Source: Clostridia bacterium (lineage in GTDB: Bacteria > Bacillota > Clostridia > Oscillospirales > Acutalibacteraceae). From it: a stretch of DNA of 64,000 bases. The stretch is taken from contig JAFVSK010000020.1 of the NCBI GenBank assembly GCA_017503785.1, positions 1 through 64,000 on the forward strand, written 5' to 3'. Of this stretch, positions 26,336-34,655 are shown piece after piece; the first letter of the stretch is position 1, and each line of letters begins with the position of its first letter. The translations under genes and the position numbers were made by a program. The notes under the pieces are model-generated. The model was given only the letters and a program-made list of their open reading frames with translations. It was not told the origin of the DNA and made no database searches.

Positions 26336-27543
26336 TATTTCATTTTCTTCTTTGGAAATAAGAGCAGCAGTAAGAACATGCCTGCAGGAAAGATCACCGC
26401 TGTCAGCAAGCCTGCTTTTAAGCCGTATTGAGCAGCGTTTTCGCCGGTGTATCCCGCTTGTGCCAGATCGGATACCAAGCCCGTCAGCCACGGTCCGAGC
26501 GAGCAGCCAAGGTCACCCGCCAATGCCATGCACGAAAACAACGCCGTCCCACCGTGCGACATACGCGCTGCGGTATAGCTGAGCGTACCCGGCCACATTA
26601 AGCTCACCGATAAACCGCAGAAGGCACAACCAAGCAGCGCCAGCATCGGCCACGGTGAAAACACCGCCAACACGTAGCATACCACGCTGAGCGCCGCAAA
26701 ACCAAGCAACAAGCGGCGCAGCGGTATACGTTCCTCGCTGCGGCCGTACCAAAATCGGCCGACCCCCATAAACAGGGCAAACAAGCACGGTCCTAACAGG
26801 TCGCCCAGCACTTTGCTGATGCCCAAGCCCTGCTCGGCAAACACCGAGGCCCATTGCGCCATCGCCTGCTCGGCGGCACCGGCACACACCATCGTGAACA
26901 GCGCGATCCAGAACACCCGCGAACGGAATAAGCCGCGTATGCCGCCGTGATCGCTTGCCGCCTCCACCGTGGGATAATGCAGCGTCAAGCCACGCACCAA
27001 ATTGCTCAACGGCACCACTGCCCAAAGAATGATCACCAGCCACCAATACTCACGGCCGATCAGCCCCAGCACCACCGTGGTAACCGCAATGGAGGCCACC
27101 TGCCCCAACGGATAAAAAGCATGCACCATGGTGAGCGCCGAAGCCTTTTTCTCGCTGGGCAGCGCATCTGCCATGGGGCTGATGATCACCTCAAGCATAC
27201 CCGAGCCGATAGAATACACCACCGTTGCCAGCACCATACCCAGGTAAGCATCGGGCATGATAAGCGGCAACGTACCAAACAGCACAAAGCCCACAGCCAT
27301 GCTCAGATGCGCCGCAATAAAGCAGCGGCGGTACCCAATACGGTCTACCACGTACAGCGAAACAAAATCAACCAACAGCTGCGTGATAAAGTTGATCAGC
27401 ACCAACCGTCCTATTTTTTCAAACGACACCGCAAACTGCGTTTGCAACGTCACAAAGAACAGCGGCACCACGTTAATGGAGATCGCCTGAATGGCAGCAC
27501 CCCAATAGCACGCCTTCCATGTTCTTTTATAATTCACACTCAT
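26335..27543 (-). CDS. Major facilitator superfamily transporter
   Basis: 402 residues with about twelve membrane segments. The sequence resembles the fucose-permease-like/sugar branch (VVDRIGYRRCF loop after segment 2, and SLMWPGTLSYTAARM in the second half). Substrate is unknown. It has its own promoter and lies alone between the phosphohexomutase and the hydrogenase operon. Confidence 0.82.
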   Translation of the reverse strand: MSVNYKRTWKACYWGAAIQAISINVVPLFFVTLQTQFAVSFEKIGRLVLINFITQLLVDFVSLYVVDRIGYRRCFIAAHLSMAVGFVLFGTLPLIMPDAYLGMVLATVVYSIGSGMLEVIISPMADALPSEKKASALTMVHAFYPLGQVASIAVTTVVLGLIGREYWWLVIILWAVVPLSNLVRGLTLHYPTVEAASDHGGIRGLFRSRVFWIALFTMVCAGAAEQAMAQWASVFAEQGLGISKVLGDLLGPCLFALFMGVGRFWYGRSEERIPLRRLLLGFAALSVVCYVLAVFSPWPMLALLGCAFCGLSVSLMWPGTLSYTAARMSHGGTALFSCMALAGDLGCSLGPWLTGLVSDLAQAGYTGENAAQYGLKAGLLTAVIFPAGMFLLLLLFPKKKMK

Positions 27544-27579
27544 ACAGCAGCCTTCTTTTTTAAAATATTACAAGGCAAA

Positions 27580-27607
27580 AGTATACTGTTTTTTCAAATT
27601 TTGTCAA
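27580..27607 (-). promoter_or_regulatory. Promoter of the MFS transporter gene
   Basis: Minus strand TTGACA (27607-27602), 16 bp, TATACT (27585-27580). Confidence 0.7.
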
Positions 27608-27659
27608 TGCGTGGAATAAGAAAATATTTTTCACCTCCCCCTTTGCCGAAAAAAAGCAA

Positions 27660-27687
27660 AAAGATTGACAAAAAATCGACAATCTTT
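27660..27687. promoter_or_regulatory. Inverted repeat upstream of the hydrogenase promoter, Rex-like
   Basis: AAAGATTG (27660-27667) / CAATCTTT (27680-27687) form a perfect 8-bp inverted repeat. The inner 18 bases (27665-27682, starting TTG and ending ACAA) match 10 of 14 defined positions of the Rex consensus TTGTTAA-N4-TTAACAA. Rex senses the NADH/NAD ratio, which would suit a NADH-linked hydrogenase; this is inference from sequence likeness. Confidence 0.4.
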
Positions 27688-27698
27688 GAAATATACCG

Positions 27699-27727
27699 TT
27701 GCAAAATGCAAAGTAATCTTGTATAAT
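27699..27727 (+). promoter_or_regulatory. Promoter of the hydrogenase operon
   Basis: TTGCAA (27699-27704), 17 bp, TATAAT (27722-27727), about 40 bases before ATG 27767, which has AGGAGG upstream. Confidence 0.75.
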
Positions 27728-27766
27728 AGAAGTCAGGTATGAATTCATTTAAGGAGGAACAGGCAA

Positions 27767-28264
27767 ATGCAGAAAAAAATCAGCAAGCTTCCTTTTAAGG
27801 GCACGCCCGAACAAGCCGAAGCGTTGCAGAAGGTCATCGATGCTAACAAGCACGACTCCAGTCGCTTAATGGGCGTTATGCAGGAGGCGCAGGGTATCTA
27901 CGGCTACCTTCCCATCGAAGTGCAGAAGATGATCGCCGACGGTATGGGTGTACCGCTGGAAAAGGTTTACGGTGTTGCAACGTTCTACGCACAGTTCTCG
28001 CTGTCCCCGAAGGGCGACTACAACATCTCGGTATGTCTTGGCACCGCGTGCTACGTTAAGGGTGCCGGCGAAGTGTTCGACAAGCTGAAGGAGCTTCTCG
28101 GCATCGAAGCAGAGGAATGCACCCCCGACGGCCACTTCTCGCTCACGGCCTGCCGTTGCATCGGCGCTTGCGGTCTGGCTCCCGTCCTGACTGTGAACGA
28201 CGACGTGTACGGTAAGCTCACGGCCGACGATATCCCCGGCATCATCGCCAAGTACAGCAAATAA
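27767..28264 (+). CDS. hndA: NuoE-like [2Fe-2S] subunit of NAD(H)-linked hydrogenase (HndA type)
   Basis: 165 residues. An N-terminal helical part is followed by a thioredoxin-like [2Fe-2S] domain with cysteines in CLGTACYVKG (~85-95) and CRCIGACGLAP (~127-137). It passes electrons between the flavin subunit NuoF and the iron-sulfur chain. First gene of the five-gene operon; the next begins three bases after its stop. Confidence 0.92.
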   Translation: MQKKISKLPFKGTPEQAEALQKVIDANKHDSSRLMGVMQEAQGIYGYLPIEVQKMIADGMGVPLEKVYGVATFYAQFSLSPKGDYNISVCLGTACYVKGAGEVFDKLKELLGIEAEECTPDGHFSLTACRCIGACGLAPVLTVNDDVYGKLTADDIPGIIAKYSK

Positions 28265-28267
28265 GCA

Positions 28268-28810
28268 ATGCGTGAACTGTCACTGAATGTTCTGGACATT
28301 GCCCAGAATTCCATCGTTGCCAACGCCACGCTGGTTACCGTTACGGTCACAGAGGCCGAGGGGATGCTCACCATCGCCATCGGCGATAACGGCTGCGGAA
28401 TGACTGCCGAGCAGTTAGAACGCATCCGCGACCCATTCTACACCACCCGCACAACGCGCCGTGTAGGTATGGGGATCCCGCTTTTTCGCATGGCGGCCGA
28501 AATGGCCGGCGGCACGCTGACGATCCATTCCGAAGTCGGCGTGGGCACCACGGTTACCGCCTCGTTTCAGCTCGGTCATATCGACCGTATGCCGCTTGGC
28601 GATATCGTCGGCACCATGGAAACCTTGATCCAACTCAATCCCACCATCGACTTTTTGTACCGCCACACCGTGAACGGTAAAAGCTTCGAACTCGACACGC
28701 GCTCTCTGCGCGAGGTGCTGGGCGATGTCCCGCTCTCCGAGCCGGATATTTTGGAGTGGATCAACGGCAGCCTGACCGAGGGCATTCAAGAATTGGGCAG
28801 TATCGCCTAA
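28268..28810 (+). CDS. HATPase_c-domain ATP-binding protein in the hydrogenase operon
   Basis: 180 residues. Residues ~1-105 form a GHKL ATPase fold: N-box LDIAQNSIVANAT, G1 IGDNGCGMT and G2 RRVGMGIPLF. There is no phospho-acceptor histidine domain and no sensor, so it is not a full histidine kinase; an anti-sigma-like or allosteric role is possible. The C-terminal ~75 residues (IDRMPLGDIVGTMETLIQLN onward) are specific to this small family. Such a gene is regularly found between hndA and hndB in clostridia. It lacks a clear ribosome binding site and is probably translated by coupling. Confidence 0.82.
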   Translation: MRELSLNVLDIAQNSIVANATLVTVTVTEAEGMLTIAIGDNGCGMTAEQLERIRDPFYTTRTTRRVGMGIPLFRMAAEMAGGTLTIHSEVGVGTTVTASFQLGHIDRMPLGDIVGTMETLIQLNPTIDFLYRHTVNGKSFELDTRSLREVLGDVPLSEPDILEWINGSLTEGIQELGSIA

Positions 28811-28849
28811 CCTATTATTTAGTATTTAAACGTTTAGGAGGTTATTTAT

Positions 28850-29221
28850 ATGAAATCCATTGCGGAACTTCAAGCTCTTCGCGATAAGGCTCGCGAGAAG
28901 ATGACCGTTCGCGAAGGCTCTCACGACGGCACGCGCGTTGTCGTTGGTATGGCCACCTGCGGTATTGCTGCCGGTGCTCGTCCCGTACTGAAAGCCTTCT
29001 CCGACGAAATCGCCAAGCGCCATCTGGGCCATGTGGCCGTGGTGCAAACCGGTTGCATCGGCATGTGCCAGTTTGAGCCCATCGTCGAAGTCATCGCCCC
29101 CGGTAAGGAAAAGGTAACCTACGGCAAGGTAACGCCCGAAATGGTTGCCAAGATCGTCACCGATCACTTGGTAAACGGCAATCCCGTTGCGGAGTACACC
29201 GTTGCCAATCTGATGAAGTAA
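28850..29221 (+). CDS. hndB: HndB-type [2Fe-2S] ferredoxin-like subunit
   Basis: 123 residues, thioredoxin-like. Three cysteines are visible: in MATCGIAAGA and in QTGCIGMCQFEP. This matches the small HndB subunit of NADP/NAD-reducing hydrogenases. AGGAGG precedes ATG 28850. Confidence 0.88.
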   Translation: MKSIAELQALRDKAREKMTVREGSHDGTRVVVGMATCGIAAGARPVLKAFSDEIAKRHLGHVAVVQTGCIGMCQFEPIVEVIAPGKEKVTYGKVTPEMVAKIVTDHLVNGNPVAEYTVANLMK

Positions 29222-29237
29222 AAAGGAGGAACAAAGA

Positions 29238-31028
29238 ATGTATCGTTCTCACGTGCTGGTTTGCGGCGGTACCGGTTGTACCTCCTCCAACAGCCAGGCT
29301 ATTATCGACACTCTGGAAAAAGAGATCGCTGCCAACGACTTAACCGAAGAGGTTAAGGTCGTTCGCACCGGCTGCTTCGGCTTGTGCGCTCTGGGCCCGA
29401 TCATGATCGTCTATCCCGAGGGCTGCTTCTACTCCTGCGTGCAGGTAGAGGACATCCCCGAGATCGTTTCCGAGCATCTGCTCAAGGGCCGCATCGTCAC
29501 CCGCCTGCTCTACGATGAGACTGTAGAAAACGAAGGCGAGATCAAAGCCTTGAACGAAACCGACTTCTACAAGAAGCAGGTTCGTGTGGCACTGCGCAAC
29601 TGCGGTGTTATCAACCCCGAATCGCTGGATGAATACATTGCGAACGACGGTTATCAGGCTCTCGCCAAGTGCTTAACTGAGTACACCCCCGAGCAGGTTA
29701 TTCAGATCGTCACCGATTCCGGCTTGCGTGGCCGTGGCGGCGGTGGCTTCCCCACCGGCCGTAAATGGGCGCTCACCGCTCCCAACAAGGCTCCGCAGAA
29801 GTACGTTGTCTGTAACGCCGACGAAGGCGACCCGGGTGCTTTCATGGACCGTTCCGTTCTGGAAGGCGACCCCCACTGCCTGATCGAGGCTATGGCAATC
29901 GCCGGTTACGCTATCGGCGCTACCATGGGTTATGTTTACGTTCGTGCCGAGTACCCCATCGCCGTTCGCCGTCTGCAGATCGCCATTGATGCTGCCCGCG
30001 AAGAAGGCCTGCTGGGTAAGGATATCTTCGGCAGCGGCTTCGACTTCGACATGGAGATCCGTCTGGGCGCCGGCGCCTTTGTGTGCGGCGAGGAAACGGC
30101 TCTGATGACCTCCATCGAAGGCAACCGCGGTGAGCCCCGTCCCCGTCCTCCGTATCCAGCGGTCAAGGGTCTGTACGGCTGCCCCACCGTGGAAAACAAC
30201 GTGGAAACCTTCGCCAACATTCCGCAGATCATCCTGCGCGGCGCCGATTGGTTCGCTTCCATGGGCACCGAAAAGTCCAAGGGCACCAAGGTGTTCGCTT
30301 TGGGCGGTAAGATCAAGCACACCGGCCTGGTCGAGATCCCCATGGGCACCACCCTGCGCGAGATCGTCGAAGAGATCGGCGGCGGCATCCCGAACGGCAA
30401 GAAGTTTAAGGCTGCCCAAACCGGTGGCCCGTCCGGCGGTTGTATCCCGGCTTCGCTCATCGACACGCCCGTCGATTACGACAACCTCATTGCCATCGGC
30501 TGCATGATGGGTTCCGGCGGTCTGATCGTTATGGATGAAGATACCTGTATGGTCGACATGGCCAAGTTCTTCTTGGAATTCACCGTTGACGAATCCTGCG
30601 GTAAGTGCACTCCCTGCCGTATCGGTACCAAGCGTCTGCTCGAAAAGCTCGAAAAGATCACCGAGGGCAAGGGCACGCTGGAAGATATCGACGAGTTGGA
30701 AGAGCTCTGCAACTACATTAAGCAGAACTCGCTGTGCGGCTTGGGCCAAACGGCTCCCAACCCGGTTCTCTCCACCCTGCGTTTCTTCCGTGACGAATAT
30801 ATCGCTCACGTGGTCGACAAGAAGTGCCCCGCCGGCGTATGTAAGTCGCTGATGCATTACGAAGTCGTGGCCGACAAGTGCAAGGGCTGTACCGCCTGCG
30901 CCCGCAAGTGCCCGGTTGGCGCTATTCAGGGTGCTGTTAAGGAGCCCCACGTCATCGACCAAGAGAAGTGCATTAAGTGCGGTGTCTGTATGGATACCTG
31001 TAAGTTCGGCGCTATCGTGAAGAAATAA
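29238..31028 (+). CDS. hndC: NuoF-like flavoprotein subunit of the hydrogenase (HndC type)
   Basis: 596 residues in four parts. Residues ~1-100 are a [2Fe-2S] thioredoxin-like domain (CGGTGCTSS, TGCFGLCALGP). Next is the NADH/FMN core with GRGGGGFPTGRKW and CNADEGDPGAFMDR, then the [4Fe-4S] site ESCGKCTPCRIGTKRL. The C-terminus is a two-cluster ferredoxin domain (CKGCTACARKCPVG, CIKCGVCMDTCKFG). It oxidises or reduces NAD(P)H; the extra ferredoxin domain is seen in electron-bifurcating hydrogenases. AAAGGAGG precedes ATG 29238. Confidence 0.95.
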   Translation: MYRSHVLVCGGTGCTSSNSQAIIDTLEKEIAANDLTEEVKVVRTGCFGLCALGPIMIVYPEGCFYSCVQVEDIPEIVSEHLLKGRIVTRLLYDETVENEGEIKALNETDFYKKQVRVALRNCGVINPESLDEYIANDGYQALAKCLTEYTPEQVIQIVTDSGLRGRGGGGFPTGRKWALTAPNKAPQKYVVCNADEGDPGAFMDRSVLEGDPHCLIEAMAIAGYAIGATMGYVYVRAEYPIAVRRLQIAIDAAREEGLLGKDIFGSGFDFDMEIRLGAGAFVCGEETALMTSIEGNRGEPRPRPPYPAVKGLYGCPTVENNVETFANIPQIILRGADWFASMGTEKSKGTKVFALGGKIKHTGLVEIPMGTTLREIVEEIGGGIPNGKKFKAAQTGGPSGGCIPASLIDTPVDYDNLIAIGCMMGSGGLIVMDEDTCMVDMAKFFLEFTVDESCGKCTPCRIGTKRLLEKLEKITEGKGTLEDIDELEELCNYIKQNSLCGLGQTAPNPVLSTLRFFRDEYIAHVVDKKCPAGVCKSLMHYEVVADKCKGCTACARKCPVGAIQGAVKEPHVIDQEKCIKCGVCMDTCKFGAIVKK

Positions 31029-31045
31029 GGAAGGAGATGCCAATT

Positions 31046-32791
31046 ATGGATATGGTTAATGTCAAGATCAACGGCATCGCCGTTAGTGTTCCGAAGGGCT
31101 CCACCATTCTGGAGGCTGCCCGTGCCGCCGGTGTGGAAATTCCCACGCTGTGCTATTTGAAGGATATCAACGAGATCGGTGCTTGCCGTATTTGTATGGT
31201 AGAAGCCACCGGTGCTCGCGGTCTGGTTACCGCTTGCGTGTACCCCGTTGCTGAGGGCATGGAAGTAAAAACCAACACCGCCGCCGTGCAGAAGGCTCGC
31301 AAGACCACGCTGGAGATGATCCTCTCCACGCACGACAAGAAATGTCTGTCCTGCGTGCGTTCGGGCGATTGCGAACTGCAAAAAATGTGCAAAGACTACG
31401 GCGTGGAAGACAGCGGCAAGTACGACGGCGATAAGCCCGTGTACGAGCTCGACACGTCTGTCCCCCACCTGGTACGCGATAACAACAAGTGCATTCTGTG
31501 CCGCCGCTGCGTAGCAGCCTGCCAGCAGCAGTTTGTATCGGTTATCGGTGCAAACGACCGCGGTATCGACACCCACATCGCCTGCGCGTTCGAGAAGCCG
31601 CTGGCCGAGGTCCCCTGCGTTTCCTGCGGTCAGTGCGTGGTGGCTTGCCCCACCGGCGCTCTCACCGATAACGACAGCACCGCCGATGTATGGGCCGCTC
31701 TGGCCGATCCCAACAAGCACGTAGTGGTCAGCACCGCTCCCTCCATTCGTGCAACGCTGGGTGAATGCTTCGGCTTGCCGGTAGGTACCAACGTCGAAGG
31801 CAAAATGGTTGCCGCTCTGCGCCGTCTGGGCTTCGACAAAGTATTCGACACCGACTTCGGTGCCGACCTCACCATCGTGGAAGAGGCGAACGAGTTCGTA
31901 CAGCGCGTCCAGAACAAGGGCGTTCTGCCGATGATCACCTCCTGCTCGCCCGGTTGGGTCAAGTTTGCTGAGTACTACTATCCGGATCAGCTGGATCACC
32001 TGTCCTCCTGCAAATCGCCCCAGCAGATGACGGGCGCTGTCATCAAAACCTACTACGCACAGAAGATGGGCATCGACGCAAAGGATATCTATCACGTTTC
32101 CGTAATGCCCTGCACCGCTAAGAAGTTCGAAGCCGGCCGCGACGACGAAAACGCCGCCGGCGTGCCGGATGTGGATGCCGTTCTCACCACGCGTGAGCTG
32201 GCTCGCATGATTGAGCGCGCAGGCCTCAAATTCGACCTGCTGCCCAACGAAGAGTTCGATGCTCCTCTGGGCGAAGACACCGGCGCTGCCGTTATCTTCG
32301 GCGCCACCGGCGGTGTTATGGAAGCTGCTCTGCGTACCGCCAACGATTGGCTGACGGGCAAGAGCAACGATGCTGTGGATTTCCACGAGGTCCGTGGTAT
32401 GGACGGTCTGAAGGAAGCCACCTACACCATCAACGGTTTGGAAATCAAGGTCGCTGTTGCCAGCGGCATTGCCAGCGCAAACTATGTGATGGATGCCATC
32501 AAGAGCGGCACCGCTCCGTGGCACTTTGTTGAGATCATGTGCTGCCCCGGCGGTTGTATCAACGGCGGCGGTCAGCCCATCCAGCCCGCTTCGGTGCGCA
32601 ACTTCACCGATCTGAAGGCACTGCGTGCCAAGGCTCTGTACGATCAAGATGCCGGCATGGCTCTGCGCAAGTCGCACGAATCGCCGGTTGTCAAGAAGCT
32701 GTACGAAGAGTTCTTCGACGACGGTATCGGCGGTCACAAGGCTCACCATTGCCTGCACACCACCTACGTTGCTCGCAAGAAGTTCCTGTAA
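31046..32791 (+). CDS. hndD: [FeFe] hydrogenase catalytic subunit (HndD/HydA type)
   Basis: 581 residues from ATG 31046, chosen because GGAG is nine bases upstream and directly abuts the earlier ATG 31037. The N-terminus has a [2Fe-2S] domain, then the histidine-ligated cluster in HDKKCLSCVRSGDC, then two [4Fe-4S] sites (CILCRRCVAAC, CVSCGQCVVACPTG). The H-cluster motifs are TSCSPGW, MPCTAKKFEA and MCCPGGCINGGGQP, all intact. It should reduce protons to hydrogen (or the reverse) with electrons from the NuoF/NuoE partners. Confidence 0.96.
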   Translation: MDMVNVKINGIAVSVPKGSTILEAARAAGVEIPTLCYLKDINEIGACRICMVEATGARGLVTACVYPVAEGMEVKTNTAAVQKARKTTLEMILSTHDKKCLSCVRSGDCELQKMCKDYGVEDSGKYDGDKPVYELDTSVPHLVRDNNKCILCRRCVAACQQQFVSVIGANDRGIDTHIACAFEKPLAEVPCVSCGQCVVACPTGALTDNDSTADVWAALADPNKHVVVSTAPSIRATLGECFGLPVGTNVEGKMVAALRRLGFDKVFDTDFGADLTIVEEANEFVQRVQNKGVLPMITSCSPGWVKFAEYYYPDQLDHLSSCKSPQQMTGAVIKTYYAQKMGIDAKDIYHVSVMPCTAKKFEAGRDDENAAGVPDVDAVLTTRELARMIERAGLKFDLLPNEEFDAPLGEDTGAAVIFGATGGVMEAALRTANDWLTGKSNDAVDFHEVRGMDGLKEATYTINGLEIKVAVASGIASANYVMDAIKSGTAPWHFVEIMCCPGGCINGGGQPIQPASVRNFTDLKALRAKALYDQDAGMALRKSHESPVVKKLYEEFFDDGIGGHKAHHCLHTTYVARKKFL

Positions 32792-32805
32792 TTCAACAAA
32801 AAGAA

Positions 32806-32838
32806 GCCCTCGCGTGTAATCACGCGAGGGCCTTTTTT
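32806..32838. terminator. Terminator of the hydrogenase operon
   Basis: GCCCTCGCGTG (32806-32816) / CACGCGAGGGC (32821-32831) then six Ts. Confidence 0.9.
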
Positions 32839-32846
32839 ATACATAT

Positions 32847-34064
32847 TTACTTTACCGACAGCAAGCGTCCCATCAAATCGGAGGCCTCAGCCATCACGTT
32901 TCCCGTGGCAGCAGCGGTGGCCTCGGTAAACCGTGCAGCCGCAGAAGCATTTTCAACGCCCGTACTGCGATACAACAGATACGGCACCGGAGCCGCCGAA
33001 TGCGTTTTGATATTCAGCGGTGTGGGATGGTCGGGCATGATCAGCACCGATACGTCATCAATGTCTTTCATCGACTCTAACAACGGTGCCAACACGCGGC
33101 GATCGATCTCCTCAATGGCACGCACCTTGTTGAGTGCCTCGCCGCGGTGTCCACATTCGTCGGGGGCCTCCAAATGGATATACACCATATCGCAACCGTC
33201 ACGCAGGGCTGCAAGAGCCGCCTCGCGTTTTCCTTCGAAGTTGGTGTCAATATACCCGGTAGCCCCCTCCACCTCGCACAAGCGCATATCGCCCAAGCGG
33301 GCAATGCCCTTCAGCAGATCCACGGCCGATACCATCGCGCCCTTCACGCCGAACCGCTCGGTAAAATTCTGCAGCTGCGGCCGCTTACCGTGACCCCACA
33401 GCCACACCGAAGTGGCCGGGTTTAGCCCTGCCTCGCGGCGCTTTTGGTTTACCGGGTGATTTTTTAAGATCGTTTCGCTCTTTTTCATCAGCGTAAGCAA
33501 CGGCTGTGCATCGGGATGCTGCGGCAAATGCTCACCCACAACCTGCCCCGAAATATCGTGCGGCGGTGTCAGCTTACCGATAGCCGTTTTGCCGCCGTGC
33601 CACACCAAGCAATGGCGGTACGCCGTGCCGGTATAAAAATCAAATTCTCCTCCGCCAAGCTCCGCCTGCACGGCGCGGATCAGTTCGTCCGCCTGGGCAG
33701 TGTGAATATCACCGGCACAGTAGTCCACCATGGTTTTGGCGGCGTAATCCTCCTCGTCCGACAAGGTCACCAAATTGCAACGGATGGCCACGTCGTCATC
33801 GGTAAGATCAATGCCGATATTCGCCGCCTCCAGCGGTGAACGGCCGGTATAGCATTCCTGCGGGCGATAGCCGAGCACCGACAAATTCGCCACGTCGCTG
33901 CCGGGCGACATGCCCTCCGGCACCGTGTAGGCAATACCCAGCTCCGATTTCGGTGCCAGCGCATCCATACACGGCTTGTCGGCCACCTCCATCGGCGTTT
34001 TTCCCTGCAATGCTTCGCAAGGCAGATCGGCCATTCCGTCACATAATAACACAACATATTTCAT
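32847..34064 (-). CDS. apgM: Cofactor-independent phosphoglycerate mutase, ApgM type
   Basis: 405 residues. CDGMADLP at the start and GSDVANLSVLGY (~54-65) are signatures of the archaeal-type phosphoglycerate mutases, alkaline phosphatase fold; HLEAPDECGH and IMPDHPTP hold further metal ligands. It interconverts 3- and 2-phosphoglycerate in glycolysis. AAAGGAG precedes ATG 34064. Some relatives are mis-annotated as homoserine kinases; the motifs favour the mutase. Confidence 0.9.
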   Translation of the reverse strand: MKYVVLLCDGMADLPCEALQGKTPMEVADKPCMDALAPKSELGIAYTVPEGMSPGSDVANLSVLGYRPQECYTGRSPLEAANIGIDLTDDDVAIRCNLVTLSDEEDYAAKTMVDYCAGDIHTAQADELIRAVQAELGGGEFDFYTGTAYRHCLVWHGGKTAIGKLTPPHDISGQVVGEHLPQHPDAQPLLTLMKKSETILKNHPVNQKRREAGLNPATSVWLWGHGKRPQLQNFTERFGVKGAMVSAVDLLKGIARLGDMRLCEVEGATGYIDTNFEGKREAALAALRDGCDMVYIHLEAPDECGHRGEALNKVRAIEEIDRRVLAPLLESMKDIDDVSVLIMPDHPTPLNIKTHSAAPVPYLLYRSTGVENASAAARFTEATAAATGNVMAEASDLMGRLLSVK

Positions 34065-34157
34065 AGAGATCGCTCCTTTGCATTTTATTATAACAGATGC
34101 ATTTCATAATTTCAATTTTTTCGCCCGAAAATCTGCGATTTTTTAAGGAAAATCATT

Positions 34158-34186
34158 GCAAAACAAGGTTGCTTGCGGTATACTAT
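34158..34186 (+). promoter_or_regulatory. Promoter of oadG-oadB
   Basis: TTGCAA (34158-34163), 17 bp, TATACT (34181-34186), divergent from apgM. Confidence 0.72.
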
Positions 34187-34259
34187 AAATAACTTTAATT
34201 ATCGTGGGTGGGAATGGCTTTTCTCTCGCTCACCGTGTGAAAAGAAAAGGGGTTTTACC

Positions 34260-34637
34260 ATGTCTGCTTTGTTGCTGCAAACAGAAAACTTACTTGGCAA
34301 CGCCGCTATGACGGTGCTCATCGGCATCGTCGTTGTATTCGGCGTGCTCATTGTTCTTACGTTTATCTTTTGGCTGTTCGGCAAGGTTGCCGGCAGCTCG
34401 AAAGGCACTCCCGTGGCTGCCCCTGCGGCTCCGGCTGTTGTGGCTCCCGCCGCTCCTGCTCCCGTGGTAGAAGACGGCGTGCCCGAAGAGGTCGTTGCTG
34501 TCATTGCTGCTGCCGTAGCCGCCATGTCCGACGGTACCACCCGCTATGCCGTTCGCCGCATCAGCGCCGCTCGCGCACAGGGCGCACGTCCCGTGTGGGC
34601 TGCTGCCGGTATCGCCGAAAACACGCAACCGTTTTAA
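34260..34637 (+). CDS. oadG: OadG-family gamma subunit of a sodium-pumping decarboxylase
   Basis: 125 residues from ATG 34260, with GAAAAGGGG upstream; the frame is open 29 codons earlier without support. One membrane helix (~17-41), then an alanine/proline-rich linker (~50-70) and a helical C-terminal region ending in TRYAVRRISAAR. It normally anchors the biotin-dependent alpha subunit to the beta pump. Pairs with oadB 18 bases downstream. Confidence 0.83.
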   Translation: MSALLLQTENLLGNAAMTVLIGIVVVFGVLIVLTFIFWLFGKVAGSSKGTPVAAPAAPAVVAPAAPAPVVEDGVPEEVVAVIAAAVAAMSDGTTRYAVRRISAARAQGARPVWAAAGIAENTQPF

Positions 34638-34655
34638 AAGGAGGCCTCTGTCACC

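Noticed and set aside
29673..31043. 456-codon minus-strand frame opposite hndC
   Set aside because: Antisense shadow; the plus strand carries intact NuoF motifs.
30926..32758. 610-codon open frame on the minus strand opposite the hydrogenase gene
   Set aside because: Antisense shadow of a GC-rich gene with strong codon bias; the translation is low in complexity and has no domain or ribosome binding site.
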